This document shows positions 47,298 through 56,926 of a DNA stretch of 64,000 bases, one piece after another. The first letter of the stretch is position 1, and each line of letters begins with the position of its first letter. The position numbers and the translations under genes are program-made. The stretch lies in the NCBI RefSeq assembly GCF_000742135.1, contig NZ_KN046818.1:2462600-2526599 (forward strand), in the 5' to 3' direction. Under the pieces are notes generated by a model that made no database searches, was not told where the DNA came from, and was given only the letters and a program-made list of their open reading frames with translations. The stretch is from Klebsiella pneumoniae. Lineage in GTDB: Bacteria; Pseudomonadota; Gammaproteobacteria; Enterobacterales; Enterobacteriaceae.

Positions 47298-48419
47298 TTA
47301 AATGTGTTGTAACGCTTCTTCCGCGAGACGGGCGAAATAGTGCGCCGCGGGCGCAATCAGCCGTTCATCCGGATTAAATGCCGGATGGTGCAAACCATAT
47401 TCGCTGGCGCTGCCGATGCTGACGAACGCCCCGGGAATATGCTGAAGATAGACCGCAAAATCTTCGCCGCCGAGATGCAGATCGGCATGGTGGGTGCGGT
47501 ACCCGGCCTGGGCTGCCACCTCGCTGGCGAAGTCGGCCCAGCGGGCGTCGTTGACCAGCGCCGTCGGGCCGGCGTACCAGAAGACGTCAATCTGCGCGCC
47601 AAAGGCGCTGGCGAAACCGGCGGCAATCTCGCTGACCCGGGCCTTGACCCGCTGCTGCACTTCACTGCTGTGGGTGCGCAGCGTCCCCTCCAGCTCGACG
47701 CTCTCCGGCAGCACGTTCCAGGTATTGCCTCCCTGGATCCGCGTCACGCTGAGCACCACCGAGTCAAGGGTGTTCACCTCCCGGCTGGCCACGCTCTGCA
47801 GCACCGTCACCAGCTGGCTGGCCAGCAGGATCGCATCCCTTCCTTCATGTGGGCGGGCAGCATGCGCCCCCTTCCCGGTCACTTTGAAGACGAAGCGGTC
47901 GACGTTGGCGTAGAACGCGCCGCCGCGGGTGGCAAATTCGCCCACCGGCAGGCCGGGCTCATTGTGCATGCCGAAGATCGCCGACACCTCCTCCAGCGCC
48001 CCGGCGCGGATCAGGGTTTTCGCCCCGCCAAAATTTTCCTCCGCCGGCTGAAACAGGATCCGCACCCGCCCCGGGAGTTCCGCTTCCCGCTCCTTCAGCA
48101 GCAGCGCCGCCCCCAGCATCACGCTGGTGTGAATATCGTGGCCGCAGGCATGCATTACCCCTTGATTCTGCGAGCGGTAAGGCAGACCGGTCGCCTCCTC
48201 GATGGGCAACGCGTCGATGTCCGCCCGCAGGGCAATCACCTTGTCGCCGCTGCCGACTTCGGCGACCAGCCCGGTTTTCAGATCGTAGGGCAGCAGGGTC
48301 AGCCCGCCACTCTGCAGCCAGTCGCGGATCCGCGCGGTGGTGGCCACCTCCTGCAGTGAGAGCTCCGGGTTCTGGTGCAGCTCGCGCCGCCAGCTAATCA
48401 GTTGTTGTTCAAAGGACAT
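47298..48419 (-). CDS. M20-family amidohydrolase (deacylase)
   Basis: A 373-residue zinc-dependent hydrolase of the M20D (hippuricase/N-acyl amino acid) group. Metal-binding and catalytic blocks are ALRADIDALPI, MHACGHDIHTS (conserved CGHD), QPAEENFGGAKT with the Glu pair, and HLGGEDFAVYL near the end. Length fits N-acetylcysteine-type deacetylases (Bacillus YtnL/SndB, YxeP). Proposed role is removing the acetyl group after the monooxygenase step. It overlaps the upstream monooxygenase gene by 11 bp. Confidence 0.88.
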   Translation of the reverse strand: MSFEQQLISWRRELHQNPELSLQEVATTARIRDWLQSGGLTLLPYDLKTGLVAEVGSGDKVIALRADIDALPIEEATGLPYRSQNQGVMHACGHDIHTSVMLGAALLLKEREAELPGRVRILFQPAEENFGGAKTLIRAGALEEVSAIFGMHNEPGLPVGEFATRGGAFYANVDRFVFKVTGKGAHAARPHEGRDAILLASQLVTVLQSVASREVNTLDSVVLSVTRIQGGNTWNVLPESVELEGTLRTHSSEVQQRVKARVSEIAAGFASAFGAQIDVFWYAGPTALVNDARWADFASEVAAQAGYRTHHADLHLGGEDFAVYLQHIPGAFVSIGSASEYGLHHPAFNPDERLIAPAAHYFARLAEEALQHI

Positions 48420-49416
48420 TCAGCACCTCCTTGCCGTAGTGAGCCTGCGCCAGCAGGCGCAGGGAGTGCAGGCGCGCTGGCCCGTCGCTAATGGGGGTAT
48501 CAATGATGAGTTCATCCAACTGTTCTTCCGCCTGCAGCGCGTCAAGCCGGGCTTTAACCTGTTCGGGAGTACCGGAGATCAGCGAAGATTCACGGCGGGC
48601 AATGCGCGTCGGTCGGCTGCCGGCCTGGCGGGCAAAAGCGACGGCCTGCGCCTCACTGCCGACGGTCACCCGCTGGCCGTTCTCCAGCTCGACGCCCCAC
48701 ACCTCGACCTGCTGCGCCAGCGCGGCGGCGGTGGCCGGATCGTCAGCAACCACCACCTGGACGGCGGCCATCGCCTCACGCGGGCTGAGCTCGCGCCAGC
48801 GGTTGAACACGGCACGGCGCAGCGCGCTGTCGCCATTGAGATGGGCGGCAAAGACAAAGTTCCAGTCAAGGCGGGCGGCCAGTTCAGCACTCTCCAGGCT
48901 GGCGCCGAGCAGAAAACCATCTACCCGGCGCGGCGGGATCGGCGTGGCGCGTAGGCTCTCCTCTCCCCCGGGCTCAGTCAGCGACAGCCAGTTATCCAGC
49001 TGCGCCAGCTGATCGGCAAAGGTCCCTTTCTCCTCTTGATGCAGGCCCTGCTGCAGGGCGCGGGTGGAGAGCGGCAGGCCGCCAGGCGCCTTGCCGACCC
49101 CGAGATCGATGCGGCCCGGCGCGAGGGCGGCCAGCAGGTTAAAGTTTTCCGCGACCTTATAGGGGCTATAGTGCTGGAGCATGACGCCGCCGGACCCAAG
49201 ACGGATCCGCCGGGTGTGGCCCAGCAGCCAGGCGATAACCAGCTCCGGCGAGGGGCTCGCCAGCTGATCGGTATTGTGGTGTTCAGCGACCCAGAAGCGG
49301 TGGTAGCCCCAGGCTTCGGCGTGTTGCGCCAGCGTTAATGTACGCGCCAGCGCCTGCGCGGCGGTTTCCCCGGCGGCAAGCGGAATTTTATCCAGAATAC
49401 TGATTCGATAAGACAT
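48409..49416 (-). CDS. LLM-class flavin monooxygenase, MsnO8/LuxAB-like type
   Basis: A 335-residue luciferase-like protein of the shorter MsnO8 group: start MSYRISILDKIPLAAGE, then HRFWVAEHHNTDQLASPSPE, IRLGSGGVMLQHYSPYKVAE and LAPGRIDLGVGKAPGG. It differs from the other operon monooxygenase in length and subgroup, so the two likely act on different steps or substrates. It is the first gene of the operon. The 91 bp upstream to the next gene must hold the promoter; an A/T-rich TTGTTT...TTTAAT stretch is seen but I cannot fix it, and no regulator gene is adjacent. Confidence 0.87.
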   Translation of the reverse strand: MSYRISILDKIPLAAGETAAQALARTLTLAQHAEAWGYHRFWVAEHHNTDQLASPSPELVIAWLLGHTRRIRLGSGGVMLQHYSPYKVAENFNLLAALAPGRIDLGVGKAPGGLPLSTRALQQGLHQEEKGTFADQLAQLDNWLSLTEPGGEESLRATPIPPRRVDGFLLGASLESAELAARLDWNFVFAAHLNGDSALRRAVFNRWRELSPREAMAAVQVVVADDPATAAALAQQVEVWGVELENGQRVTVGSEAQAVAFARQAGSRPTRIARRESSLISGTPEQVKARLDALQAEEQLDELIIDTPISDGPARLHSLRLLAQAHYGKEVLNVL

Positions 49417-49507
49417 TTCGCAGGCTCATATGAAAGTACGTGCCTGCATTATTAAAATCTCTGCTAACTATTGAGAAACAATTAATTCACATGTGTACTG
49501 CTGAAAA

Positions 49508-51220
<1,713 letters not shown>

Positions 51221-51300
51221 TCTCATTGATAAATCTGTCAAATGCTCTCGGTAAATGTTTTAGGTGCGTAACTATTAGGTTACGTGTAGGATTCAGCGCC

Positions 51301-51348
51301 ATGTCTGAGCTTATCTCCTACGTCAGAATGATGAGAAAGCCAGCATAA
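51301..51348 (+). CDS. Possible 15-codon small ORF upstream of ansP
   Basis: ATG 51301 with AGGA nine bases upstream opens MSELISYVRMMRKPA and a TAA, in the 189-bp gap between the LysR gene and ansP. It lies within an imperfect inverted repeat (GTAGGA at about 51285 and TCCTAC at about 51316). It could be a leader peptide or a small protein, or chance. I do not recognise it. Confidence 0.25.
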   Translation: MSELISYVRMMRKPA

Positions 51349-51409
51349 TGTGCCAGCCGTCCTCCATTCCGGCTGCAAACATGGGCATTGACAGGAAACT
51401 GATACATCA

Positions 51410-52864
51410 ATGAATACGAAACACGAAAATGCAGCGGAGCATCATGCTGCAAAACGCCACTGGCTTAACTCACATGAAGCGGGTTATCACAAAGCGATGG
51501 GCAACCGTCAGGTACAGATGATCGCCATCGGCGGCGCCATCGGTACCGGTTTGTTCCTCGGCGCCGGGGCACGTTTACAAATGGCAGGGCCAGCGCTCGC
51601 CCTGGTCTATCTGGTCTGCGGCATCTTCTCCTTCTTTATTCTTCGCGCCCTCGGCGAACTGGTCCTCCACCGCCCCTCGAGCGGCAGCTTCGTCTCTTAT
51701 GCAAGGGAGTTCCTCGGTGAAAAAGCCGCTTACGTGGCCGGCTGGATGTACTTCGTTAACTGGGCGATGACCGGGATTGTCGATATCACCGCCGTGGCGC
51801 TGTATATGCACTACTGGGGCGCGTTTGGCGATGTGCCGCAGTGGGTCTTCGCCCTCGGCGCGCTGGCTATCGTCGGCACCATGAATATGATCGGCGTGAA
51901 GTGGTTCGCCGAAATGGAGTTCTGGTTCGCGCTGGTTAAGGTGCTGGCGATCGTCGCCTTTCTCGTGGTCGGCACCATTTTCCTCGGCTCCGGTAAGCCG
52001 CTGGACGGCAATGCCACCGGCTTCCATCTGATCACCGATAACGGCGGCTTCTTCCCGCACGGCCTCCTGCCGGCGCTGGTGCTGGTGCAGGGGGTGGTCT
52101 TCGCCTTCGCCTCCATCGAGCTGGTGGGGACCGCGGCCGGAGAGTGTAAGGATCCGGAGACAATGGTGCCGAAGGCCATCAACAGCGTGATCTGGCGTAT
52201 CGGTCTGTTCTATGTCGGTTCGGTGGTGTTGCTGGTGCTGCTTCTGCCGTGGAACGCCTACCAGGCCGGACAGAGCCCGTTCGTTACCTTCTTCTCAAAG
52301 CTGGGCGTGCCATATATCGGCAGCGTGATGAACATCGTGGTGTTAACCGCGGCCCTCTCCAGCCTTAACTCGGGTCTCTACAGTACCGGGCGTATTCTGC
52401 GCTCGATGTCGATGGGAGGCTCCGCGCCGAAGTTTATGTCGAAGATGAGCCGTCACCACGTCCCTTACGCCGGGATCCTGGCGACGCTGGGGGTATATGT
52501 AGTCGGGGTTTTCCTCAACTATCTGGTGCCATCTCAGGTATTTGAGATCGTACTCAACGTCGCCTCGCTGGGGATCATTGCCTCCTGGGGCTTTATCGTG
52601 GTGTGTCAGATGCGTCTGCGCAAAGCGATCAAGGAAGGGAAAGCGGCAAAGGTCAGCTTCAGAATGCCGGGGGCGCCGTTCACCTCCTGGCTGACGCTGC
52701 TGTTCCTGTTCAGCGTGCTGGTGCTGATGGCCTTCGATTATCCGAACGGTACCTACACCATAGGATCAATTCCGCTGCTGGCGGTATTGCTGGTGGCTGG
52801 CTGGTTTGGTGTGCGTAAACGCGTGCATGAGATTCACAGCACGGCGCCGACGCTGAGGAAGTAA
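51410..52864 (+). CDS. ansP: L-asparagine permease AnsP
   Basis: A 484-residue APC-superfamily (amino acid permease) transporter with twelve helices. It matches E. coli AnsP closely: HKAMGNRQVQMIAIGGAIGT, GLFLGAGARLQMAGPALALV and FAFASIELVGTAAGECKDPE. It takes up L-asparagine across the inner membrane. The C-terminal tail ends HSTAPTLRK, shorter than the acidic tail of the E. coli protein. ATG 51410 has AGGAAA upstream. A long hairpin follows the stop. Backbone gene between yncG and yncE in E. coli. Confidence 0.94.
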   Translation: MNTKHENAAEHHAAKRHWLNSHEAGYHKAMGNRQVQMIAIGGAIGTGLFLGAGARLQMAGPALALVYLVCGIFSFFILRALGELVLHRPSSGSFVSYAREFLGEKAAYVAGWMYFVNWAMTGIVDITAVALYMHYWGAFGDVPQWVFALGALAIVGTMNMIGVKWFAEMEFWFALVKVLAIVAFLVVGTIFLGSGKPLDGNATGFHLITDNGGFFPHGLLPALVLVQGVVFAFASIELVGTAAGECKDPETMVPKAINSVIWRIGLFYVGSVVLLVLLLPWNAYQAGQSPFVTFFSKLGVPYIGSVMNIVVLTAALSSLNSGLYSTGRILRSMSMGGSAPKFMSKMSRHHVPYAGILATLGVYVVGVFLNYLVPSQVFEIVLNVASLGIIASWGFIVVCQMRLRKAIKEGKAAKVSFRMPGAPFTSWLTLLFLFSVLVLMAFDYPNGTYTIGSIPLLAVLLVAGWFGVRKRVHEIHSTAPTLRK

Positions 52865-52873
52865 CTGGCAGGA

Positions 52874-52906
52874 CTCCCGGTTTGTCCATAGCGGGCAAAC
52901 CGGGAG
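52874..52906. terminator. Shared hairpin between ansP and the lipoprotein gene
   Basis: CTCCCGGTTTG (52874-52884) and CAAACCGGGAG (52896-52906) form an 11-bp perfect stem with an 11-nt loop, 9 bp after the ansP stop and 8 bp before the end of the convergent lipoprotein gene. Position fits a bidirectional terminator, although T-runs are absent. Confidence 0.65.
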
Positions 52907-52914
52907 GTCAGAAC

Positions 52915-53136
52915 TTAATTATCTTCAACCAGCTGCGACACATCGCTGCTGTTAATTTCCCGCTTATTACCTGACTCATCGATATAGCTGGTCATCCCCG
53001 TTTCTTTATCCAGCTGCGGCTTGCCGTGGGTAACGATAGTTTGACCGCTCTTCGTGGTCATAACGTAGTTTGACGAACAACCTGCCAGCAGCGCCAGCAT
53101 CGCGCCGGCGCAAATCACCATGAATGGCTTTTTCAT
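52915..53136 (-). CDS. Small YgdI/YgdR-family lipoprotein
   Basis: A 73-residue lipoprotein. The signal MKKPFMVICAGAMLALLAGC ends in a lipobox (LLAGC), with Cys as the lipidated residue followed by Ser-Ser, which favours outer membrane sorting. The mature part (NYVMTTKSGQTIVTHGKPQL, DKETGMTSYIDESGNKREI) is the DUF903 fold of YgdI, YgdR and similar proteins. ATG 53136 is chosen since it gives the proper signal peptide. Function unknown. Confidence 0.9.
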   Translation of the reverse strand: MKKPFMVICAGAMLALLAGCSSNYVMTTKSGQTIVTHGKPQLDKETGMTSYIDESGNKREINSSDVSQLVEDN

Positions 53137-53304
53137 TTTATCTCCACTGATTACCACTGCCCGCACGTGGCGGGAAAGAGTTAAGTGTATAACCATCTGG
53201 TTTGTCAGGCCAATAGGCGTTTGTAACAGAGGGGGAGTCGCCAGGCCTGGCCCGGCGGCATGCGGAGCGCGACCACCGTTTTCCGGTTTCGTCGCGCTGA
53301 GGTC

Positions 53305-54366
53305 TTACAGGGCGATGCGGATCACATCGTCCGGCGCGGTGGCTTCTTTCTCACGGCTGGAAGCCTGTTTCACGCTAACGTACAGCGTTTTTCCGTCCTC
53401 GGAGAGCGCCAGGCTGTTGGGGTGAGTCGGCGTTTTAAAGGTCTTCACTACCTTGTAGCTCTTACCGTCGATAACGCTGACTTCCCCGGCCTTACGATGC
53501 GTCACATAGGCTTCGTTGCGCGCCGGGTTAAACAGCACCGCCAGCGACTCCGGCGCGGCGATTTTCTCCAGCACCTTGCCGTCGCGGGTATCGACCACCA
53601 GCACTTCCGGCTGCTTGCTGTCGGTAATAAAGGCACGATGGCCGGCGGTATCGAGACTCAGGTTAAGATAGAAATGCGCTTTGCCGTCATCCTGCAATTT
53701 TTTGCGCGACGCAATCGTGTTGCTCTCGCTGTCGATGGTCAGCAGTTCGCCATCGGCGTTGGTGGTATACAGACGCTTAGCCTGCGGATCGATCGCCAGA
53801 CCCGTCGCCATTGCCCCGGTGCCGGTAATGGTCGTTTTCAGCTTCAGGGTTGCGCCATCTACCACCCAAATCACGCTCTCTTTGCCCAGACCGGTAATGT
53901 AGACCGTGTTGGTCTGCTCATTGACCGCCAGCTCGCGCGGCTGCAGCGGACGCACGGTTTCGCTGCGCTGACGCTCGTCCAGCACCAGGCGCCCCTTCAC
54001 GGCGCCGGTTTTGGCGTCAATAGCGGTGACAGTGCTGTCGACGGTATTGCCAAACCACAGCGTGCCGGTGGCATGGTTGATAGTGGCGCCGAACGGCTTC
54101 AGATCGTTGTGAATAATCTGCGTCACGTCGAGGGTGGCGGGGTCAAGACGGTAAACCACCCCGCCTTTGTCCAGCGAACGACTCTGTGATGTGGCGACCC
54201 ACAGCGCATTCTCCTGCTGGCTGTAGGCCATTTCGTAGGCCCCTTTTCCGACGGCCTTGCGCAGCATCTCTTCCGCGGCGTGGGCGCTAAAGCTGCCTGC
54301 CAGCAGCAGAGAAGTGACGAGCAGTGAATGGCGCAGACGCGGCGCGGCAAAATGACGTAATGACAT
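53305..54366 (-). CDS. yncE: YncE, periplasmic seven-bladed beta-propeller protein
   Basis: A 353-residue secreted protein, the same length as E. coli YncE and nearly collinear with it (AEEMLRKAVGKGAYEMAYSQ, then QQENALWVATSQSR). It has a signal peptide ending SFSAHA and repeated propeller strands of the NHL/YVTN type (GTLWFGNT, NTVYITGLG, KRLYTTNADGE, EAYVTHRKAGEVSVIDGKSY). E. coli YncE binds DNA in vitro and its gene is under Fur control; its cellular role remains unclear. ATG 54366 follows AAGGGAG. Divergent from the TonB receptor gene yncD, sharing a Fur-box-like site. Confidence 0.93.
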   Translation of the reverse strand: MSLRHFAAPRLRHSLLVTSLLLAGSFSAHAAEEMLRKAVGKGAYEMAYSQQENALWVATSQSRSLDKGGVVYRLDPATLDVTQIIHNDLKPFGATINHATGTLWFGNTVDSTVTAIDAKTGAVKGRLVLDERQRSETVRPLQPRELAVNEQTNTVYITGLGKESVIWVVDGATLKLKTTITGTGAMATGLAIDPQAKRLYTTNADGELLTIDSESNTIASRKKLQDDGKAHFYLNLSLDTAGHRAFITDSKQPEVLVVDTRDGKVLEKIAAPESLAVLFNPARNEAYVTHRKAGEVSVIDGKSYKVVKTFKTPTHPNSLALSEDGKTLYVSVKQASSREKEATAPDDVIRIAL

Positions 54367-54450
54367 GACGACTCCCTTTGATAAACCAGTATGTGCTGAC
54401 ACGACATCGCTTCCGGCGGTAAAGTCCTGGCTTTACCCTTATTTTTGAAT

Positions 54451-54469
54451 GCGAATAGTAATCATTATT
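54451..54469. promoter_or_regulatory. Candidate Fur box between yncE and yncD
   Basis: GCGAATAGTAATCATTATT agrees at 14 of 19 positions with the Fur consensus GATAATGATAATCATTATC, including the complete ATCATTAT half. It lies 85 bp from yncE and 155 bp from yncD. Iron repression of the divergent pair fits the TonB-dependent receptor. Confidence 0.65.
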
Positions 54470-54623
54470 TATATCAAAGTGGAGCGTTAATTGTTGTTGT
54501 GCGGTAAATTCATGCCTGGCGAGCACTATCCGTTAACCAGTAGCAGTTAATAATTTTCAAATATTTTACAAACGAGGTAACATATATACACATGTTCCAT
54601 TTGGTTCGTTTTGAGTATTATCG

Positions 54624-56729
54624 ATGAAAATCCTGTCCGTGCGTCACGCCGCCCTCCCGGCCCTGCTCGTGCCGCTCATTGCGGCAGCCCAGGCCGCTGA
54701 TGAACAAACCATGGTGGTGACCGCCGCGCCAACCACGGTTTCTGAACTGGATACCCCCGCCGCCGTCAGCGTGGTGAATGGAGATGAGATGCGCCAGGCC
54801 GCGCCGCGCGTTAATCTCTCTGAATCGCTGGGCGCCGTGCCGGGCCTGCAGGTGCAGAACCGGCAAAACTATGCCCAGGATCTGCAGCTGTCGATTCGCG
54901 GCTTTGGCTCGCGCTCAACCTATGGCGTGCGCGGACTGCGCATCTATGTGGATGGCATTCCGGCCACCATGCCCGACGGCCAGGGGCAGACCTCAAATAT
55001 TGATATCGGCAGCGTTGACACCATTGAGGTGCTGCGCGGCCCCTTCTCTGCCCTGTACGGTAACTCGTCCGGCGGGGTGATCAACGTCACCAGCCAGACC
55101 GGCACCCAGCCGCCCACCGTGGAAGCCAGCAGCTACTATGGCAGCTTCGGCACCTGGCACTACGGGATGAAAGCCACTGGCGCCGTTGGCGACGGCAGCC
55201 ACGCAGGCGATGTGGATTACACGGTCTCAACCAATCGCTTCACCACCCATGGCTATCGCGATCACAGCGGCGCGCGCAAAAATCTGGCGAACGCCCGGCT
55301 GGGGGTGCGCATCAACGACGTCAGTAAGCTGACTCTGCTGCTGAATAGCGTGGATATCAAAGCCAATGACGCCGGTGGCCTGACCGCCGATGAATGGCGC
55401 GATAACCCGCGCCAGTCGCCGCGCGGCGACCAGTATAATACCCGCAAGAATACCCGACAGACCCAGGCCGGCCTGCGCTATGAGCGCCAGCTCAGTGCCC
55501 AGGACGATCTCAGCGTTATGATGTACGCTGGAGAACGTGAAACCACTCAGTTCCAGTCGATCCCGCGCGCGCCGCAGCTGAAGCCGAGCCATGCCGGCGG
55601 GGTGATCGACCTTACCCGTCACTACCAGGGGATCGATACCCGGCTGACCCATCGCGGAGAGCTGCTGGTGCCCGTCACGCTCACCGCCGGTCTCGACTAC
55701 GAAAACATGAGCGAGCGGCGCAAAGGGTATGAAAACTTTGTGATGGTCAACGGCGCGCCGCAGTATGGCGAACAGGGCGCGCTGCGCCGTAACGAACGCA
55801 ACCTGATGTGGAACGTCGACCCCTACCTGCAGACCCAGTGGCAGCTCACTGACAAACTCTCGCTCGATGCCGGGGTTCGCTACAGCTCGGTATGGTTCGA
55901 CTCGAACGACTACTACATCACCCCAGGCAATGGCGATGACAGCGGTGATGCCAGCTATCACAAATGGCTGCCCGCGGGCTCGCTGAAATATGCCCTGACC
56001 GACGCGTGGAACGTCTATCTTTCCGCCGGCCGCGGCTTCGAGACGCCAACCATTAACGAACTCTCCTACCGCTCCGATAACCAGAGCGGCCTCAACTTCG
56101 GCCTGAAACCCTCCACCAACGACACGGTGGAGATCGGCAGCAAGACGCGGATCGGCAACGGGCTGTTCACCGCCGCCCTGTTCCAGACCAATACCGATAA
56201 TGAGATTGTGGTCGACAGCAGCAGCGGCGGGCGCACCAGTTATAAAAACGCCGGCAAGACCCGCCGTCAGGGGATGGAGCTGGGGCTGGATCAGCAGTTT
56301 GGCGAGAGCTGGCGTCTGAAGGCGGCCTGGACCTGGCTGGACGCGACCTATCGCACTAACGTCTGCGACGACGCTAGCTGCAATGGCAATCGCATTCCGG
56401 GGATCGCGCGCAATATGGGCTACGCCTCCTTTGGCTATCAGCCGGAGCAAGGTTGGTACGCCGGGAGCGATATTCGCTATATGAGCGATATCATGGCCAA
56501 TGACGAAAACACCGCCAAAGCGCCCTCCTGGACGGTGGTTGGCCTGACGACTGGCTATAAATGGAGCTACGGCAGGATGGATATGGATCTGTTCGGTCGC
56601 ATCGACAACCTGTTCGACCGGGAGTACGTCGGGTCTGTCATCGTTAACGAGTCTAACGGACGTTACTACGAGCCTGCCCCGGGACGTAACTACGGCATCG
56701 GCCTGAACCTCGCCTGGCGCTTCGAATAA
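54624..56729 (+). CDS. yncD: YncD, TonB-dependent outer membrane receptor
   Basis: A 701-residue outer membrane receptor. Signal peptide (to about AQAADE), TonB-box-like QTMVVTAAPTT, plug domain with LQLSIRGFGSRSTYGVRGLR and IEVLRGPFSALYGNSSGGVI, then a 22-strand barrel ending in a C-terminal Phe within GIGLNLAWRF-E. Length and sequence agree with E. coli YncD, whose ligand is uncertain (a ferric siderophore or another iron/metal chelate); it also serves as a phage receptor in some enterics. Preceded by an A/T-rich Fur-type control region; a hairpin follows. Confidence 0.92.
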   Translation: MKILSVRHAALPALLVPLIAAAQAADEQTMVVTAAPTTVSELDTPAAVSVVNGDEMRQAAPRVNLSESLGAVPGLQVQNRQNYAQDLQLSIRGFGSRSTYGVRGLRIYVDGIPATMPDGQGQTSNIDIGSVDTIEVLRGPFSALYGNSSGGVINVTSQTGTQPPTVEASSYYGSFGTWHYGMKATGAVGDGSHAGDVDYTVSTNRFTTHGYRDHSGARKNLANARLGVRINDVSKLTLLLNSVDIKANDAGGLTADEWRDNPRQSPRGDQYNTRKNTRQTQAGLRYERQLSAQDDLSVMMYAGERETTQFQSIPRAPQLKPSHAGGVIDLTRHYQGIDTRLTHRGELLVPVTLTAGLDYENMSERRKGYENFVMVNGAPQYGEQGALRRNERNLMWNVDPYLQTQWQLTDKLSLDAGVRYSSVWFDSNDYYITPGNGDDSGDASYHKWLPAGSLKYALTDAWNVYLSAGRGFETPTINELSYRSDNQSGLNFGLKPSTNDTVEIGSKTRIGNGLFTAALFQTNTDNEIVVDSSSGGRTSYKNAGKTRRQGMELGLDQQFGESWRLKAAWTWLDATYRTNVCDDASCNGNRIPGIARNMGYASFGYQPEQGWYAGSDIRYMSDIMANDENTAKAPSWTVVGLTTGYKWSYGRMDMDLFGRIDNLFDREYVGSVIVNESNGRYYEPAPGRNYGIGLNLAWRFE

Positions 56730-56740
56730 CACGCCCCTTC

Positions 56741-56768
56741 CCCGCCGATGCCTCTCGCGATCGGCGGG
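56741..56768 (+). terminator. Hairpin after yncD
   Basis: CCCGCCGAT (56741-56749) and ATCGGCGGG (56760-56768) form a 9-bp perfect stem with a 10-nt loop, 11 bp after the yncD stop. A short CTTTTCC stretch follows after eight more bases. Likely terminator. Confidence 0.7.
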
Positions 56769-56829
56769 CGAAGCGCTTTTCCTTACCGTCTATTCCACCG
56801 CCAGGCGGACACCCGCCAACCACCCGCGC

Positions 56830-56859
56830 TTGACACTCCACCCCCTTCGTAGTCATATA
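56830..56859 (+). promoter_or_regulatory. Sigma70-like promoter of the amidohydrolase gene
   Basis: A consensus -35 TTGACA (56830-56835) stands 18 bp before CATATA (56854-56859); TATAGT, overlapping it, is an alternative -10 with 20-bp spacing. About 70 bp upstream of ATG 56927, in the only non-coding gap available. Confidence 0.45.
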
Positions 56860-56926
56860 GTCACCACATAATCACCATGGTTACTATTTATATTGATCGG
56901 CACTTTTATCAGCCAGGGAGGGATAA

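Noticed and set aside
55227-56732. 501-codon minus-strand ORF opposite yncD
   Set aside because: Antisense to a well-supported TonB receptor; low-complexity Val/Ala/Ile-rich translation typical of shadow frames.
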